Shown: positions 38,668-47,382, numbered from the stretch's first letter. The stretch: DNA of 64,000 nt from Poseidonibacter parvus (GCF_001956695.1 NZ_CP019070.1:2418001-2482000), one strand, 5' to 3'. Notes: generated from the letters alone by a model not told the origin. A program made the numbers and translations.

Positions 38668-39372
38668 ATGACACAAATTAGTAATAATGTTTATTGCGCT
38701 GATTTTCTTACATCACTTAATATAGAAACAAAATATTTACCTAATCCATATTATGATTATCCATTCTTAATAATTGAAAATTTTATGAGTGAAAAAGGAT
38801 GTAAAGAAATCAATTCTCTAATAAAGAAAGATAGAGATTATAAAAAAGCACAAGTAAAAATCAAAGAAAACATAGTATCAAGTAAAACAAATGAATCTAT
38901 AAGAAAAACAAATATTTATAAATTAAACAAGAAATATTTAACAATATATAAAAATAATTTTAGAAAACATCAAGCAATGATTGAAGATTTTTTTAAAATG
39001 CCAATAACAAAATCTACTAAAGTACAAACACTAGAATACTTAAAAGATTTCTTTTATAAAATGCATAGTGATGATTCAAGTATGATATATAAAAATGAGA
39101 ATCTAGTCGGATTTTTAACAGTTAGTAATGAAAGAAAATTATCTAGTGTTTTATTTACAACTTCTTATGATGAAAATGTAGGTGAAAATAGTTTTATTGG
39201 AGGAGAACTTTTATTTAACTATTTATATGATGAAAATAATGAACAAATAAAAATAAAGGCAAAAGCTGGGATGATGATTATATTTCCTAGTAATCCATTT
39301 TTTACACATGAAGTTTTAAAAGTAAAAGAAGGCAGAAGAATATCACTAGTTCAGTGGCATAACACCTTATAA
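38668..39372 (+). CDS. 2-oxoglutarate/Fe(II) dioxygenase, prolyl-4-hydroxylase type
   Basis: A 234-residue protein. The iron triad is visible as His133 and Asp135 in KMHSDD and distal His214 in FTHEVL, with Arg223/224 in GRRISLVQW ready to bind 2-oxoglutarate. The order and spacing fit the prolyl 4-hydroxylase alpha-like family, which hydroxylates proteins or small molecules using oxygen. The N-terminal 110 residues (FLIIENFMSEKGCKEI) are also typical of that family. Substrate is not predictable. It ends at a strong bidirectional hairpin. Confidence 0.8.
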   Translation: MTQISNNVYCADFLTSLNIETKYLPNPYYDYPFLIIENFMSEKGCKEINSLIKKDRDYKKAQVKIKENIVSSKTNESIRKTNIYKLNKKYLTIYKNNFRKHQAMIEDFFKMPITKSTKVQTLEYLKDFFYKMHSDDSSMIYKNENLVGFLTVSNERKLSSVLFTTSYDENVGENSFIGGELLFNYLYDENNEQIKIKAKAGMMIIFPSNPFFTHEVLKVKEGRRISLVQWHNTL

Positions 39373-39373
39373 G

Positions 39374-39405
39374 GTAAAGAAATATAAAATATTATATTTC
39401 TTTAC
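39374..39405. terminator. bidirectional hairpin terminator
   Basis: Perfect 14-base arms 39374-39387 and 39392-39405, loop AATA. It sits between the convergent stops of the dioxygenase and the DsrE-like gene. Confidence 0.75.
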
Positions 39406-39413
39406 TTAAAATA

Positions 39414-39839
39414 TTAATAACTTAAATTTTGATATTCAGTATTTAATAAACCATTTGCTACATCCATAGGTTTAGCAACAGTAATTCCATCTAATAAAAC
39501 AGAAGCATCTTTACCTGCATTTGGTAAATATAATGGACAAACTTTTACTTTTGCTCCTTTTTTCATAATTGCTTGTAACATCATTTTTGGACTTTTATCT
39601 TGAGGTTTTAAAACAGTACTTTTCATTCCTTTTACAGCTAAATCTCCTGCATTTGAACAAAGAGTCATATTAACTTCTTTCTTTTGTTTTAATGTCATCA
39701 TTGATAAAACCATAGCCATCATTTGTGTTTGTGCATCAGAAGATGTAACAACAACATTAAGACCTTTTGCAGGGTTTGCACTTAATAAATTAGGGATAAA
39801 TAGCATTGCTGCTAGTGTGATTGCGAATATTTTTTTCAT
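39414..39839 (-). CDS. exported DsrE-like protein, paralogue 1
   Basis: A 141-residue protein with a signal peptide (about 1-21, ending LLSA) and a DsrE/YchN-like fold pattern: LNVVVTSSDAQTQMMAMVLSMM, VNMTLCSNAGDLAVKG and KGAKVKVCPLYLPN. Two cysteines (61 and 101) are conserved with its neighbour. By my count 99 of 141 residues are identical to the protein at 40000-40425, so this is a recent tandem duplication. DsrE-family proteins carry or transfer sulfur on cysteine, but the exported forms are uncharacterised. Each copy has its own upstream spacer of about 160 bases. Confidence 0.7.
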   Translation of the reverse strand: MKKIFAITLAAMLFIPNLLSANPAKGLNVVVTSSDAQTQMMAMVLSMMTLKQKKEVNMTLCSNAGDLAVKGMKSTVLKPQDKSPKMMLQAIMKKGAKVKVCPLYLPNAGKDASVLLDGITVAKPMDVANGLLNTEYQNLSY

Positions 39840-39910
39840 ATAATACTTCCTTTTAAAATATATTTTAGTTATTAACTAAATTGAAGAATTATATTATTTG
39901 TATACTTACA

Positions 39911-39926
39911 TTATAATTAATTATAA
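39911..39926. other. AT-only 16-base palindrome upstream of DsrE-like paralogue 1
   Basis: TTATAATTAATTATAA is a perfect dyad and contains TATAAT on both strands. It probably overlaps the promoter of the leftward gene. A second dyad, ATAAGCT-A-AGCTTAT, follows at 39937-39951. Confidence 0.3.
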
Positions 39927-39965
39927 TAATAGTTGTATAAGCTAAGCTTATTTAAGAAAATAAAG

Positions 39966-39994
39966 TAGATAAAAGGAATAATTTCTTTTATCTA
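39966..39994. terminator. hairpin after DsrE-like paralogue 2
   Basis: Arms 39966-39978 and 39982-39994 pair over 13 bases with one G-U. Read on the minus strand it follows the paralogue 2 stop at 40000 and is followed by CTTTATTTTC. Confidence 0.5.
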
Positions 39995-39999
39995 TGATT

Positions 40000-40425
40000 T
40001 TAATAAGTTAAATTTTGAAAGTCTAAATCTAAAAGTTCTTTTGCACCATTTGCAGGTGTTGCCATTGTAATACCTTCTATTAATACAGATTTATCTTTAT
40101 TAACATTTGGTAAATAAATTGGACATAGTGTAACATTTGCACCTTTTTTAATTAATGCTTTTAACATCATTTTTGGACTTTTATTCATTGGTTTTAAAAC
40201 TTCACTTTTTATTCCCTTAACTGCTAAATCTCCTACATTTGAACAAAGAGTCATGTTTACTTTCTTATTTTGTTTTAAAGTTGCCATTGATAAAACCATA
40301 GCCATCATTTGAGCTTGTGAATCTTTAGCTGTTACAATAACATTTAAACCTTTTGCAGAATCTGCACTTAATAAATTTGGTATAAATAACATTATTGCTA
40401 ATGCCATTGCGAAAATCTTTTTCAT
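40000..40425 (-). CDS. exported DsrE-like protein, paralogue 2
   Basis: A 141-residue protein of the same length as paralogue 1, with no gaps between them. Signal peptide about 1-21; cysteines 61 (MTLCSNVGD) and 101 (TLCPIYLPN) are retained. Differences cluster in the last 30 residues and just after the signal peptide, which may mark different partners. As for its twin, a periplasmic sulfur-handling or redox role is inference from the DsrE fold. Confidence 0.7.
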   Translation of the reverse strand: MKKIFAMALAIMLFIPNLLSADSAKGLNVIVTAKDSQAQMMAMVLSMATLKQNKKVNMTLCSNVGDLAVKGIKSEVLKPMNKSPKMMLKALIKKGANVTLCPIYLPNVNKDKSVLIEGITMATPANGAKELLDLDFQNLTY

Positions 40426-40563
40426 ATAATATGTCCTTTTGATAAAATATCCTAACTTATGATAGTTAAAACTTATATATTATAAAGATAAAAGCCTTTC
40501 ATAATAATTAATATTATGTAAATTAAATTATGTAAAATAATCAAACAAAAATAGTATTTTCAC

Positions 40564-40569
40564 TATAAT
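40564..40569 (+). promoter_or_regulatory. -10 element for the PhyH-like gene
   Basis: TATAAT, 29 bases before the ATG at 40598. Confidence 0.5.
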
Positions 40570-40597
40570 AAGCCAAACTAATAAACTAAGAGAAATA

Positions 40598-41332
40598 ATG
40601 AAACTATCAAAAGAACAATTATCCCAATTCAATTCAAACGGTTTTCTAATACTACGAAATTTTGCAGATAAAGACTTATGCGATAACATTCTAGAAAAAG
40701 CAAAAGAACATTTAAAAAGAAAAGAAGCTCCCATTGAGAGCGAACAAGAATATATGAATGTAGATGAAGAAAAAATTACAGTTCGAAGATTAAGACAGGT
40801 TTACGATAGAGAACAAATTTTTCAAGATTGGATGACAAATAAAGAAATAAGACCAATTTTAAAACAGATTTTAAATGATACACCTGTTCTTACACTAGCT
40901 CATCATAATTCAATCATGACTAAGTTACCACATGAAAGTACTAGAACTTATTGGCATCAAGATAGAAGATATTGGAATTTTAAAAATGATGATTTAGTTT
41001 CTATATGGCTTAGTTTAGGTGATGAGTATTTAGAAAATGGACTTTTAGAATTTATTCCTGCATCACATAAGATTAACTTTTCAAAAGACAGATTTGATAG
41101 TAGTTCAAATTTTTTAGATGAAAATTCTGAAAATCAAGAGTTAATCAAAACTAAAACATCTCAAAATTTACAAAAAGGCGATGTAGTACTATTTCATTGT
41201 AAAACTTTACATCATGCAAGTAAAAACCAAAGTGATGATGCAAAAATTTCATTTGTTTATACTGTACGAGCAAAATCAAATACACCAATAAAAGATACAA
41301 GAAGTGATTATAAGGAAGTAATACTTGACTAG
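40598..41332 (+). CDS. phytanoyl-CoA dioxygenase (PhyH) family protein
   Basis: A 244-residue Fe(II)/2-oxoglutarate dioxygenase. The N-terminal FNSNGFLILRNFADKDLCD is the usual opening of PhyH proteins. Iron ligands are His120 and Asp122 in YWHQDRRYW and a distal His (205 or 206) in KTLHHASKNQ; the last is followed by a basic C-terminal strand. Members hydroxylate lipids, amino acids or antibiotics, so the substrate is open. It overlaps tex by eight bases. Confidence 0.8.
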   Translation: MKLSKEQLSQFNSNGFLILRNFADKDLCDNILEKAKEHLKRKEAPIESEQEYMNVDEEKITVRRLRQVYDREQIFQDWMTNKEIRPILKQILNDTPVLTLAHHNSIMTKLPHESTRTYWHQDRRYWNFKNDDLVSIWLSLGDEYLENGLLEFIPASHKINFSKDRFDSSSNFLDENSENQELIKTKTSQNLQKGDVVLFHCKTLHHASKNQSDDAKISFVYTVRAKSNTPIKDTRSDYKEVILD

Positions 41333-43448
41333 TAATTTACAAAAAGACTTAATTAATCTTTTAAAAGAAAAAACTAAGTTATCAAATAAAGCAATTGAAA
41401 ATATTATAAACTTATTAAATGAGGGATGTACTATTCCCTTTATTGCAAGATATAGAAAAGACCAAACGCAAAATGCAACAGATGAAGACTTAAGAAAGTT
41501 TGAGGAAGTGTATAATTATTCTCAAAGACTTTTGAAAAGAAAAGAAGAAATTATAAATTTACTTGAAGAAAAAAACTTTTTAAATGACAAAGTTAAACAA
41601 ACTATTCAAGAAATAAAAACATTACAAGCTCTTGAAGATATTTATGCTCCCTTTAAAGATAAAAAATCCTCAAGAACTTCATCTGCAATTGAAAATGGCC
41701 TTGAACCTTTAGCAAATATTATTCAATCACTAAAATACACAAATGAAGAGATAAATCAAAAAGCAAAACAGTTCACTTCTAAAAGTATCAAATCTTCAGA
41801 TGATGCAATAACTGGTGCAAAAGATATAATAGCCCAAAGATATGCAGATGATTTTAAATCAAAAGAAATTATTAGAAATTTGATTGCTAACTGGGGTGAG
41901 CTTCAAATAAAAGAAGGCAAAGAATTTGATAAAAATGGTATATATGCTAGTTTTGCCAAAAAAAATGAAAAATTAAAATATATTAAATCTCATAGAGTAT
42001 TAGCAATTTTAAGAGCAGTTAATGAAAAAGAATTATCAATAAAAATAGATATTGATGAAAATCATATTTTAGAAAACATTAAAAAGTATAAAATTCCATC
42101 ATGGGCTAGTTCTTCAAAAGATATAGTTTTTGATGCTTATAAAGATGGATTAAAAAGACTACTTCTTCCTAGTTTAAAAAGAGAAGCGATAAATACACTA
42201 AAAGAAAAAGCAAGTGAGCAAGCAATTGAACTTTTTGGAAAAAATTTAAAAGAGTTACTTCAAACAGCACCTTTAGTAAATCAAGTAATTTTAGGAATGG
42301 ATCCTGGGTTTGTTTCTGGTTGTAAGTTAGCAGTTATTGATGAAAACGGTATTTATTTAGATTCAAATGTAATTTATTGCACAAAACCAAAAGAAGATAT
42401 AAAAACTTCAAGTAAAATCGTTCTTGACCTTATAAAAAAATATAAAGTAAATTCAATAGCAATTGGAAATGGAACAGCTTCAAGAGAAACAGCACAATTT
42501 ATATCAAAGCTTATAAATGAAAACAATCTAGATATTAACTATGCAATAGTAAGTGAAATTGGTGCTAGCGTTTACTCAGCTTCTAAAATAGCAGCACAGG
42601 AATATCCAAACTTAGATGTAACAATAAGAGGAGCAATTTCAATTGCTGGACGACTAAGGGACCCAATGGCAACCTTAGTAAAAATTGACCCTAAATCATT
42701 AGGAATTGGACAATATCAACATGATGTAAACCAAAAAGAATTAGCGTTAAAACTAGAAAATACAACTGTAGATTTGGTAAATAAAGTTGGAGTAGATTTA
42801 AACTCTGCATCTTATAAATTATTATCTTTTATCTCAGGGATTTCTGAAAAATTAGCAATAAATATAATAGCACATAGAGATAATATAAAAAAATTCAATA
42901 GTAAAAATGAACTTCTAAAAGTAAAAGGCTTAGGAGCAAAAGCTTATGAACAAGCAGTAGGATTTTTAAGAATCAAAGAGGGAAAGTCTATTTTAGATAA
43001 TACAGCAATTCATCCTGAAGACTATACTCTAACAAAAGCCTTGCAAAAAAGCTATAAGATTGAAGAAATAAAAGACAATCAAATTGAACAAATTGCAAAT
43101 GAATTAAACACAAGTGTACTAAAACTTCAAGATATTATAAATGAACTAAAAAAACCAGGATATGATGTAAGAAATGAATTTAATCAAGTAAAATTCTCAT
43201 CAGATGTAACAAAACTTGAAGAGCTTAAAGAAGGTTATATTTTAAGTGGTATTGTAAGAAATATCACAGATTTTGGAGCTTTTATAGATATTGGTCTAAA
43301 AAATGATGCCCTACTTCATATTTCGCAAATATCTGCAAAAAGAATTTCACACCCTAGTGAAGTTTTGAGTATCAATCAAAATTTAGAAAATATTAAGGTT
43401 GTTAGTGTTGATTTAGAGAAGCAAAGAGTTGGATTAAGTTTAAGATAA
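41325..43448 (+). CDS. tex: Tex-family RNA-binding transcription accessory protein
   Basis: A 707-residue protein with the full Tex plan: N-terminal helical domain (IPFIARYRKDQT), YqgF-like RNase H fold (ILGMDPGFVSGCKLAVID, about 325-345), helix-hairpin-helix repeats (LLKVKGLGAKAYEQAVGFL) and a C-terminal S1 domain (about 640-707; GIVRNITDFGAFIDIG). Tex binds nucleic acids and affects transcription; in some bacteria it helps toxin gene expression and stress survival. The start is TTG at 41325 inside the preceding gene; no ATG is available near it. Confidence 0.92.
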   Translation: MTSNLQKDLINLLKEKTKLSNKAIENIINLLNEGCTIPFIARYRKDQTQNATDEDLRKFEEVYNYSQRLLKRKEEIINLLEEKNFLNDKVKQTIQEIKTLQALEDIYAPFKDKKSSRTSSAIENGLEPLANIIQSLKYTNEEINQKAKQFTSKSIKSSDDAITGAKDIIAQRYADDFKSKEIIRNLIANWGELQIKEGKEFDKNGIYASFAKKNEKLKYIKSHRVLAILRAVNEKELSIKIDIDENHILENIKKYKIPSWASSSKDIVFDAYKDGLKRLLLPSLKREAINTLKEKASEQAIELFGKNLKELLQTAPLVNQVILGMDPGFVSGCKLAVIDENGIYLDSNVIYCTKPKEDIKTSSKIVLDLIKKYKVNSIAIGNGTASRETAQFISKLINENNLDINYAIVSEIGASVYSASKIAAQEYPNLDVTIRGAISIAGRLRDPMATLVKIDPKSLGIGQYQHDVNQKELALKLENTTVDLVNKVGVDLNSASYKLLSFISGISEKLAINIIAHRDNIKKFNSKNELLKVKGLGAKAYEQAVGFLRIKEGKSILDNTAIHPEDYTLTKALQKSYKIEEIKDNQIEQIANELNTSVLKLQDIINELKKPGYDVRNEFNQVKFSSDVTKLEELKEGYILSGIVRNITDFGAFIDIGLKNDALLHISQISAKRISHPSEVLSINQNLENIKVVSVDLEKQRVGLSLR

Positions 43449-43463
43449 TAAGCAAAATTATAT

Positions 43464-43469
43464 TAAAAT
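43464..43469 (+). promoter_or_regulatory. -10 element TAAAAT, possible leaderless promoter
   Basis: Ends six bases before the ATG at 43476; no ribosome-binding sequence lies between. Confidence 0.35.
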
Positions 43470-43475
43470 ACTTTT

Positions 43476-43871
43476 ATGGAAAAAGAACTTATAGAAACAA
43501 CACAAGTATTATCACCAATCATAATTGGTTTAATAACAATGTTTTCAGGACTAACATCTGGTTTAATAGCTATATACTTGGGTCCAAAAATTAAGTTTAA
43601 ATATGAAGATAAAAAAAGAAAAGTTGAATATAAAATAGAGACAATAAAAAATATTAGAAGAATGCTAGATAACACAACGAAAATCGAAGAGATTCAAGCT
43701 TCTTCATATTGGGGATTTATATTAGAAAACTTATCAGAAGAAGAAAGAAAAGAATTTTTTACAAATGCAATTATTATAAGTAATGGGCAAAACTCAACAT
43801 ACATACATAAAAAAGGAACCATTACACAAATGCTTACTAGAAAAGAAAAAGAATGGGAATTATTTAATTAA
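43476..43871 (+). CDS. small single-span membrane protein of unknown function
   Basis: A 131-residue protein I do not recognise. One transmembrane helix (about 10-34, LSPIIIGLITMFSGLTSGLIAIYLG) is followed by a highly charged cytosolic domain (KYEDKKRKVEYKIETIKNIRRML, then an acidic stretch LSEEERKEFF). The hydrophobic N-terminus is not a cleavable signal. It follows tex by 27 bases, with a likely own promoter and no Shine-Dalgarno sequence. Confidence 0.55.
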   Translation: MEKELIETTQVLSPIIIGLITMFSGLTSGLIAIYLGPKIKFKYEDKKRKVEYKIETIKNIRRMLDNTTKIEEIQASSYWGFILENLSEEERKEFFTNAIIISNGQNSTYIHKKGTITQMLTRKEKEWELFN

Positions 43872-43969
43872 ATAAGCTTATAACTCTTACTTCTTTCATC
43901 TTATATAACAATTTTATTACTGCAATCAAATATATTAAAAATATTACAGATAAATTTTTATTTACTTAA

Positions 43970-43983
43970 TTGATTAAAATCAA
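43970..43983. promoter_or_regulatory. perfect FNR/CRP-type box TTGAT-N4-ATCAA (site 1)
   Basis: TTGATTAAAATCAA is identical to the FNR consensus in all ten specified bases. Its centre (43976.5) is 29.5 bases upstream of the first base of the -10, and about 41.5 upstream of the predicted start, the class II activator position. Confidence 0.75.
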
Positions 43984-44005
43984 TTCTTTATACGACAATA
44001 TTGAT

Positions 44006-44011
44006 TATAAT
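44006..44011 (+). promoter_or_regulatory. -10 element TATAAT for the CopD-like gene
   Basis: Perfect hexamer 27 bases before the ATG at 44038. It is itself inside an interrupted dyad TTGAT-N7-ATCAA (44001-44017). Confidence 0.6.
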
Positions 44012-44037
44012 TATCAAAAATATTTAAAGGTCAATAA

Positions 44038-44472
44038 ATGGAATATACACTAATTCTAATCATCCACTTACTTTCAGCAATCATTTTCATAGGTTTTATC
44101 TTTGCAGATGTGATAGTTTTCCCAGCAGTTAAAAATAAACTAGGAGTTGAGTTTCATACAAAAATGATAGAAGCAATCGTAGGACGGGGTCTTAAAATTT
44201 ATCCACCAATTGTAATACTACTGATGGCTACTGGTGGATATATGTTTTCAAAGTATGTTAATAGTGAATTAGGATACTTTGAAACTTCTATGCAAGTTTT
44301 ATTATGGATTAAATTAGCTTTTGTTGTTCTTATCGTTCTAGGAGTGATTTATACTATGTATTGTAAGCTTACAAAAACCCAACCCATTGCTTTTATGAAC
44401 TATTTTCATTCCTATGCTTTAGTTTTAGGAATTGCCATTGTGATTCTTGCAAAAGTGATGTTTGTAGTTTAA
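44038..44472 (+). CDS. small four-helix membrane protein, CopD-like
   Basis: A 144-residue protein with four hydrophobic helices (about 3-24, 52-70, 80-104, 120-143). A His in the first helix (LILIIHLLSAIIFIGFIFADV) and others at about 40 and 124 could bind haem or metal, as in CopD-like proteins and small cytochrome b-type proteins. Length is about 145 residues, like the short proteins annotated as copper resistance CopD. The family is tentative. The upstream FNR-type box at -41.5 suggests induction under low oxygen. AAAGG lies before the ATG. Confidence 0.55.
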   Translation: MEYTLILIIHLLSAIIFIGFIFADVIVFPAVKNKLGVEFHTKMIEAIVGRGLKIYPPIVILLMATGGYMFSKYVNSELGYFETSMQVLLWIKLAFVVLIVLGVIYTMYCKLTKTQPIAFMNYFHSYALVLGIAIVILAKVMFVV

Positions 44473-44479
44473 ATTTAGA

Positions 44480-44509
44480 AAATAATAATTGTGTATTAAA
44501 TCATTATTT
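44480..44509 (+). terminator. weak hairpin after the CopD-like gene
   Basis: Arms 44480-44490 and 44499-44509 (AAATAATAATT and AATCATTATTT) pair with one mismatch, then CTCTTT. The rest of the 202-base spacer before 44675 shows no gene and only AT-rich, weakly repeated sequence. Confidence 0.35.
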
Positions 44510-44674
44510 CTCTTTAATTAAATAAGTAAAATTGTAAATAATATATTAAAAGGTTTTTATAAATAATCAAAAGCCCTTTATAACAGTATCAATCAATTAG
44601 ATTTTAAATAGTATTATGTAAAAATAAGTTATTAATAACTATTTGTAGTTATAGATAAAACCCAAGGAGACATA

Positions 44675-46144
44675 ATGAGAAAGTTAAGTTTAATTGCATC
44701 TGCGTTTGCAATTTTATTGTTTACAGGTTGTGCAAATATCAATCTAAATGAATTAAAGAAATTAAATCCATTTGAGGATTTTAATAAAAAGTATACATCT
44801 GATAAAGACGTATTTATGATGATTCTTGATAGTTCAGGAAGTATGAATGAAAAAGATAGATATGGTCTTGTAAAAATGGATGCGGCAAAAGATATTATTA
44901 AAGATATCTCAACAAAATTAGATCCTAATAAAACAAATGCAGGATTAGTAAACTTCTCAAATGGCTGTTATAGCTCAAAACTTTTAGTTGAACCTAGTAA
45001 TAATGATTTCAGTAAAATAGTTACAAGAACACAAACAATACGTGCAGGGGGAAATACTCCACTTGCAGCTGCAATTAGGAAAACTGGACAAATTATGCAA
45101 GATATTGATAAAAATATCAATATTGTAATTTTAAGTGATGGTCAAGAATCTTGTGGTGGAAATCCAATTGCAGAAGCTCAAAAACTAAAAAATATATTTG
45201 GAAATAGATTAAATATATTTGTTATAGGTTATTCTGTAAATTCAACAATTGAATATCAATTAAAACAATTAGTTGCTGGAAAAGGTGTTTATTTTGCTGC
45301 AGAAGATGGAAATAAACTTAACACTATATTAGATAAAATTACAGATGAGTTAAATATCAAAAACAACAATTGGTCTTCAGGTGTTTACAACTTTAATGTT
45401 AATTTTAATTCAGGTTCAAGTTATGTAAAAAAACAATACTATCCTCAAATTAAAGAGCTTGTAACATATTTAAAAAACAATGATTATAAAGTTGAAATCC
45501 AAGGACATACAGACTCAGTTGGGAAAGAAACTTATAATCAAAAACTATCAGAAAAAAGAGCAGCATCACTTAGAAAAGAAATACTAAAGTATGGAATTAA
45601 TCAAAATAGAATATATTCTGTAGGATACGGAGAATTAGCTCCAATTGCATCAAATAAAACTAAGAGTGGAAAGTATCAAAATAGAAGAGTAGAAGCTCAT
45701 ATAGTAAAAGCTGGCGGATTAAATGTAGATTTAATTAATAATGCTAACTTCGCAAAACCTATTGATGTAAGAAAAGCAGACAAAAACTCATTTGTTGGTT
45801 ACTACAAAATTCTAGATCAAAATAGATCTTATGCTAAATACCATGCTTATTATAAAATTTATGCAAATAACACTGCCTATTCAGCTGAATTTTTACCTTC
45901 ACAAATATTAAGAGCAGATGATATTACTTGGGAATATAATAAAAATACACAAAAACTATTTATAGACTGGGAAAAAGGTGGCGAGAGTAATGCTACTATC
46001 AATGGAAATACTAATCATTTTTATTCAAACTCAGTTTGGTCTAATGGAACAAAATCTGTAACAGAATTTATTAGAATTTCAAAAGAAGAAATGGATTGTA
46101 TGGATGCAAAAAAAAGATTTGTAAATAATAGATGTCAGTATTAA
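44675..46144 (+). CDS. vWA-OmpA lipoprotein
   Basis: A 489-residue lipoprotein. The signal ends in the lipobox LFTGC with the acylated Cys19. A von Willebrand A domain (about 44-220) has the metal site DSSGS (52-56) and the later ILSDGQES. An OmpA peptidoglycan-binding domain follows (about 250-350; EIQGHTDSVGKETYNQKLSEKRA). A third domain of about 130 residues at the C-terminus has two cysteines (MDCMDAKKRFVNNRCQY). It should sit in the periplasm, lipid-anchored and holding peptidoglycan, with the vWA domain binding an unknown partner. Good AGGAG site; own transcription unit. Confidence 0.85.
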   Translation: MRKLSLIASAFAILLFTGCANINLNELKKLNPFEDFNKKYTSDKDVFMMILDSSGSMNEKDRYGLVKMDAAKDIIKDISTKLDPNKTNAGLVNFSNGCYSSKLLVEPSNNDFSKIVTRTQTIRAGGNTPLAAAIRKTGQIMQDIDKNINIVILSDGQESCGGNPIAEAQKLKNIFGNRLNIFVIGYSVNSTIEYQLKQLVAGKGVYFAAEDGNKLNTILDKITDELNIKNNNWSSGVYNFNVNFNSGSSYVKKQYYPQIKELVTYLKNNDYKVEIQGHTDSVGKETYNQKLSEKRAASLRKEILKYGINQNRIYSVGYGELAPIASNKTKSGKYQNRRVEAHIVKAGGLNVDLINNANFAKPIDVRKADKNSFVGYYKILDQNRSYAKYHAYYKIYANNTAYSAEFLPSQILRADDITWEYNKNTQKLFIDWEKGGESNATINGNTNHFYSNSVWSNGTKSVTEFIRISKEEMDCMDAKKRFVNNRCQY

Positions 46145-46147
46145 AAA

Positions 46148-46179
46148 TTAAAAACTAGAGAAAATTCTCTAGTTTTTAA
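46148..46179. terminator. bidirectional terminator hairpin
   Basis: Arms 46148-46162 and 46165-46179 are perfectly complementary (core AAAAACTAGAGAA), with T- and A-rich ends on each side, between convergent stops of the lipoprotein and ridA. Confidence 0.8.
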
Positions 46180-46552
46180 AAGCAATTGCATCAACTTCAA
46201 CTAAAACATTTTTAGGTAAAGTTTTCACTGCTACTGTTGCACGTGCTGGTGCAGTTTCAGCTTTAAAATATTCTGCATATACCTCATTAAAGCTTGCGAA
46301 GTTATCCATATCAGATAAATAACAAGTAGTTTTTAATACATTCTCATAAGAAGACCCTGCTTCTTCTAAAACTGCTTTTAAATTATCCATTACAACTTTT
46401 GATTGCTCTTTTATTCCACCTTCAACTAATTCCATTGTTTCAGGTATTAAAGGGATTTGCCCTGATGTAAAAACTAAGTTAGCTAATGCTGTTGCTTGAT
46501 TATATGGTCCAATTGCTCCTGGAGCTTTTGATGTTGATATTATTTCTTTCAT
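46169..46552 (-). CDS. ridA: RidA family enamine/imine deaminase
   Basis: A 127-residue member of the YjgF/YER057c/UK114 family. Signature parts are IGPYNQA, VFTSGQIPL and the C-terminal APARATVAVKTLPKNVLVEVDAIA, with the Arg that binds the substrate carboxylate. RidA hydrolyses reactive enamines released by PLP enzymes such as threonine dehydratase. Length is normal. It is the last of a leftward run of genes but is 59 bases from the Nudix gene. Confidence 0.92.
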   Translation of the reverse strand: MKEIISTSKAPGAIGPYNQATALANLVFTSGQIPLIPETMELVEGGIKEQSKVVMDNLKAVLEEAGSSYENVLKTTCYLSDMDNFASFNEVYAEYFKAETAPARATVAVKTLPKNVLVEVDAIAFKN

Positions 46553-46611
46553 TTATATTATTCCTTTATTTTTTTAAAATGTATTATATTAAATTTTAGT
46601 AAATTAAACTA

Positions 46612-47382
46612 TTAATTTTCTATAGGAAAAAATAGCTCAAAATCTTTATTTATATGGGTTAGTGTTTGATGATTAGCACATTTAAAACCTTTTTGGTTTA
46701 TTGCTGTTTCTACTATTGCTTTTGAATAATCTAAGACACTCTCATCACTTAGATAATCATCAACACTAACCCATTTAGCATCAATTATTTCTTCAGTATC
46801 TTCAATATTTATTTCAAAAGATTTTGCTTTTGCAGTACAAAGAATATACATATTAGATTTATGAAATTGATGTGGATAAAAATGACCTAAAGAAACAATA
46901 GATTCAAACTCTACATCTATTCCTGTTTCTTCTTTAACTTCTCGTGCAACCGCTGTTGATATCATTTCACTATTATCAATATGTCCACCAGGAAGTTTAA
47001 ACCCTACATTTGAGATTCGCTCTTTGATAACTAAAAGTTTATTCTCATGAATTACAACTACACCAACACCTAAAGTGTGGTTAGCGGCAGTTGGAATAAT
47101 CGCGTTATTGATTAATCTTTTTACTAATAAGACATATTTTTCTTCACAAGAATGAAAATTAAAACCTTTTTTAGTAGCTAAGGGAATAAAATCAGAATGA
47201 TTTATTCCTATATAAATCCAAACTAGATTCCTTTTTTCTTTTGTTTCTTCAATTAAATAATCGAGATTTATTTCAAACTCATCTTTAGTACTTGGTAAAG
47301 ATGTTTGCTCTATGGTAATTCCATTATAAGGGTCTAAAATTGTTTTAAAACACCCTATTTGTTCTATACTTGTATTATTCAT
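46612..47382 (-). CDS. Nudix hydrolase with pre-Nudix domain (NUDT6-like)
   Basis: A 256-residue protein. The N-terminal 90 residues (LVWIYIGINHSDFIPLATKKGF) resemble the pre-Nudix, GNAT-like domain of plant and animal NUDT6-type enzymes. The Nudix box is complete: GGHIDNSEMISTAVAREVKEETGI (G-x5-E-x7-REVKEETG) at about 128-151. It probably hydrolyses a nucleoside diphosphate derivative such as ADP-ribose or NADH. A one-gene position between an exporter and ridA gives no further hint. Confidence 0.82.
   Translation of the reverse strand: MNNTSIEQIGCFKTILDPYNGITIEQTSLPSTKDEFEINLDYLIEETKEKRNLVWIYIGINHSDFIPLATKKGFNFHSCEEKYVLLVKRLINNAIIPTAANHTLGVGVVVIHENKLLVIKERISNVGFKLPGGHIDNSEMISTAVAREVKEETGIDVEFESIVSLGHFYPHQFHKSNMYILCTAKAKSFEINIEDTEEIIDAKWVSVDDYLSDESVLDYSKAIVETAINQKGFKCANHQTLTHINKDFELFFPIEN

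Noticed and set aside
39911-39926. TTATAATTAATTATAA as a specific operator
   Set aside because: AT-only palindromes are expected by chance in such AT-rich spacers; listed only as a low-confidence sequence feature.
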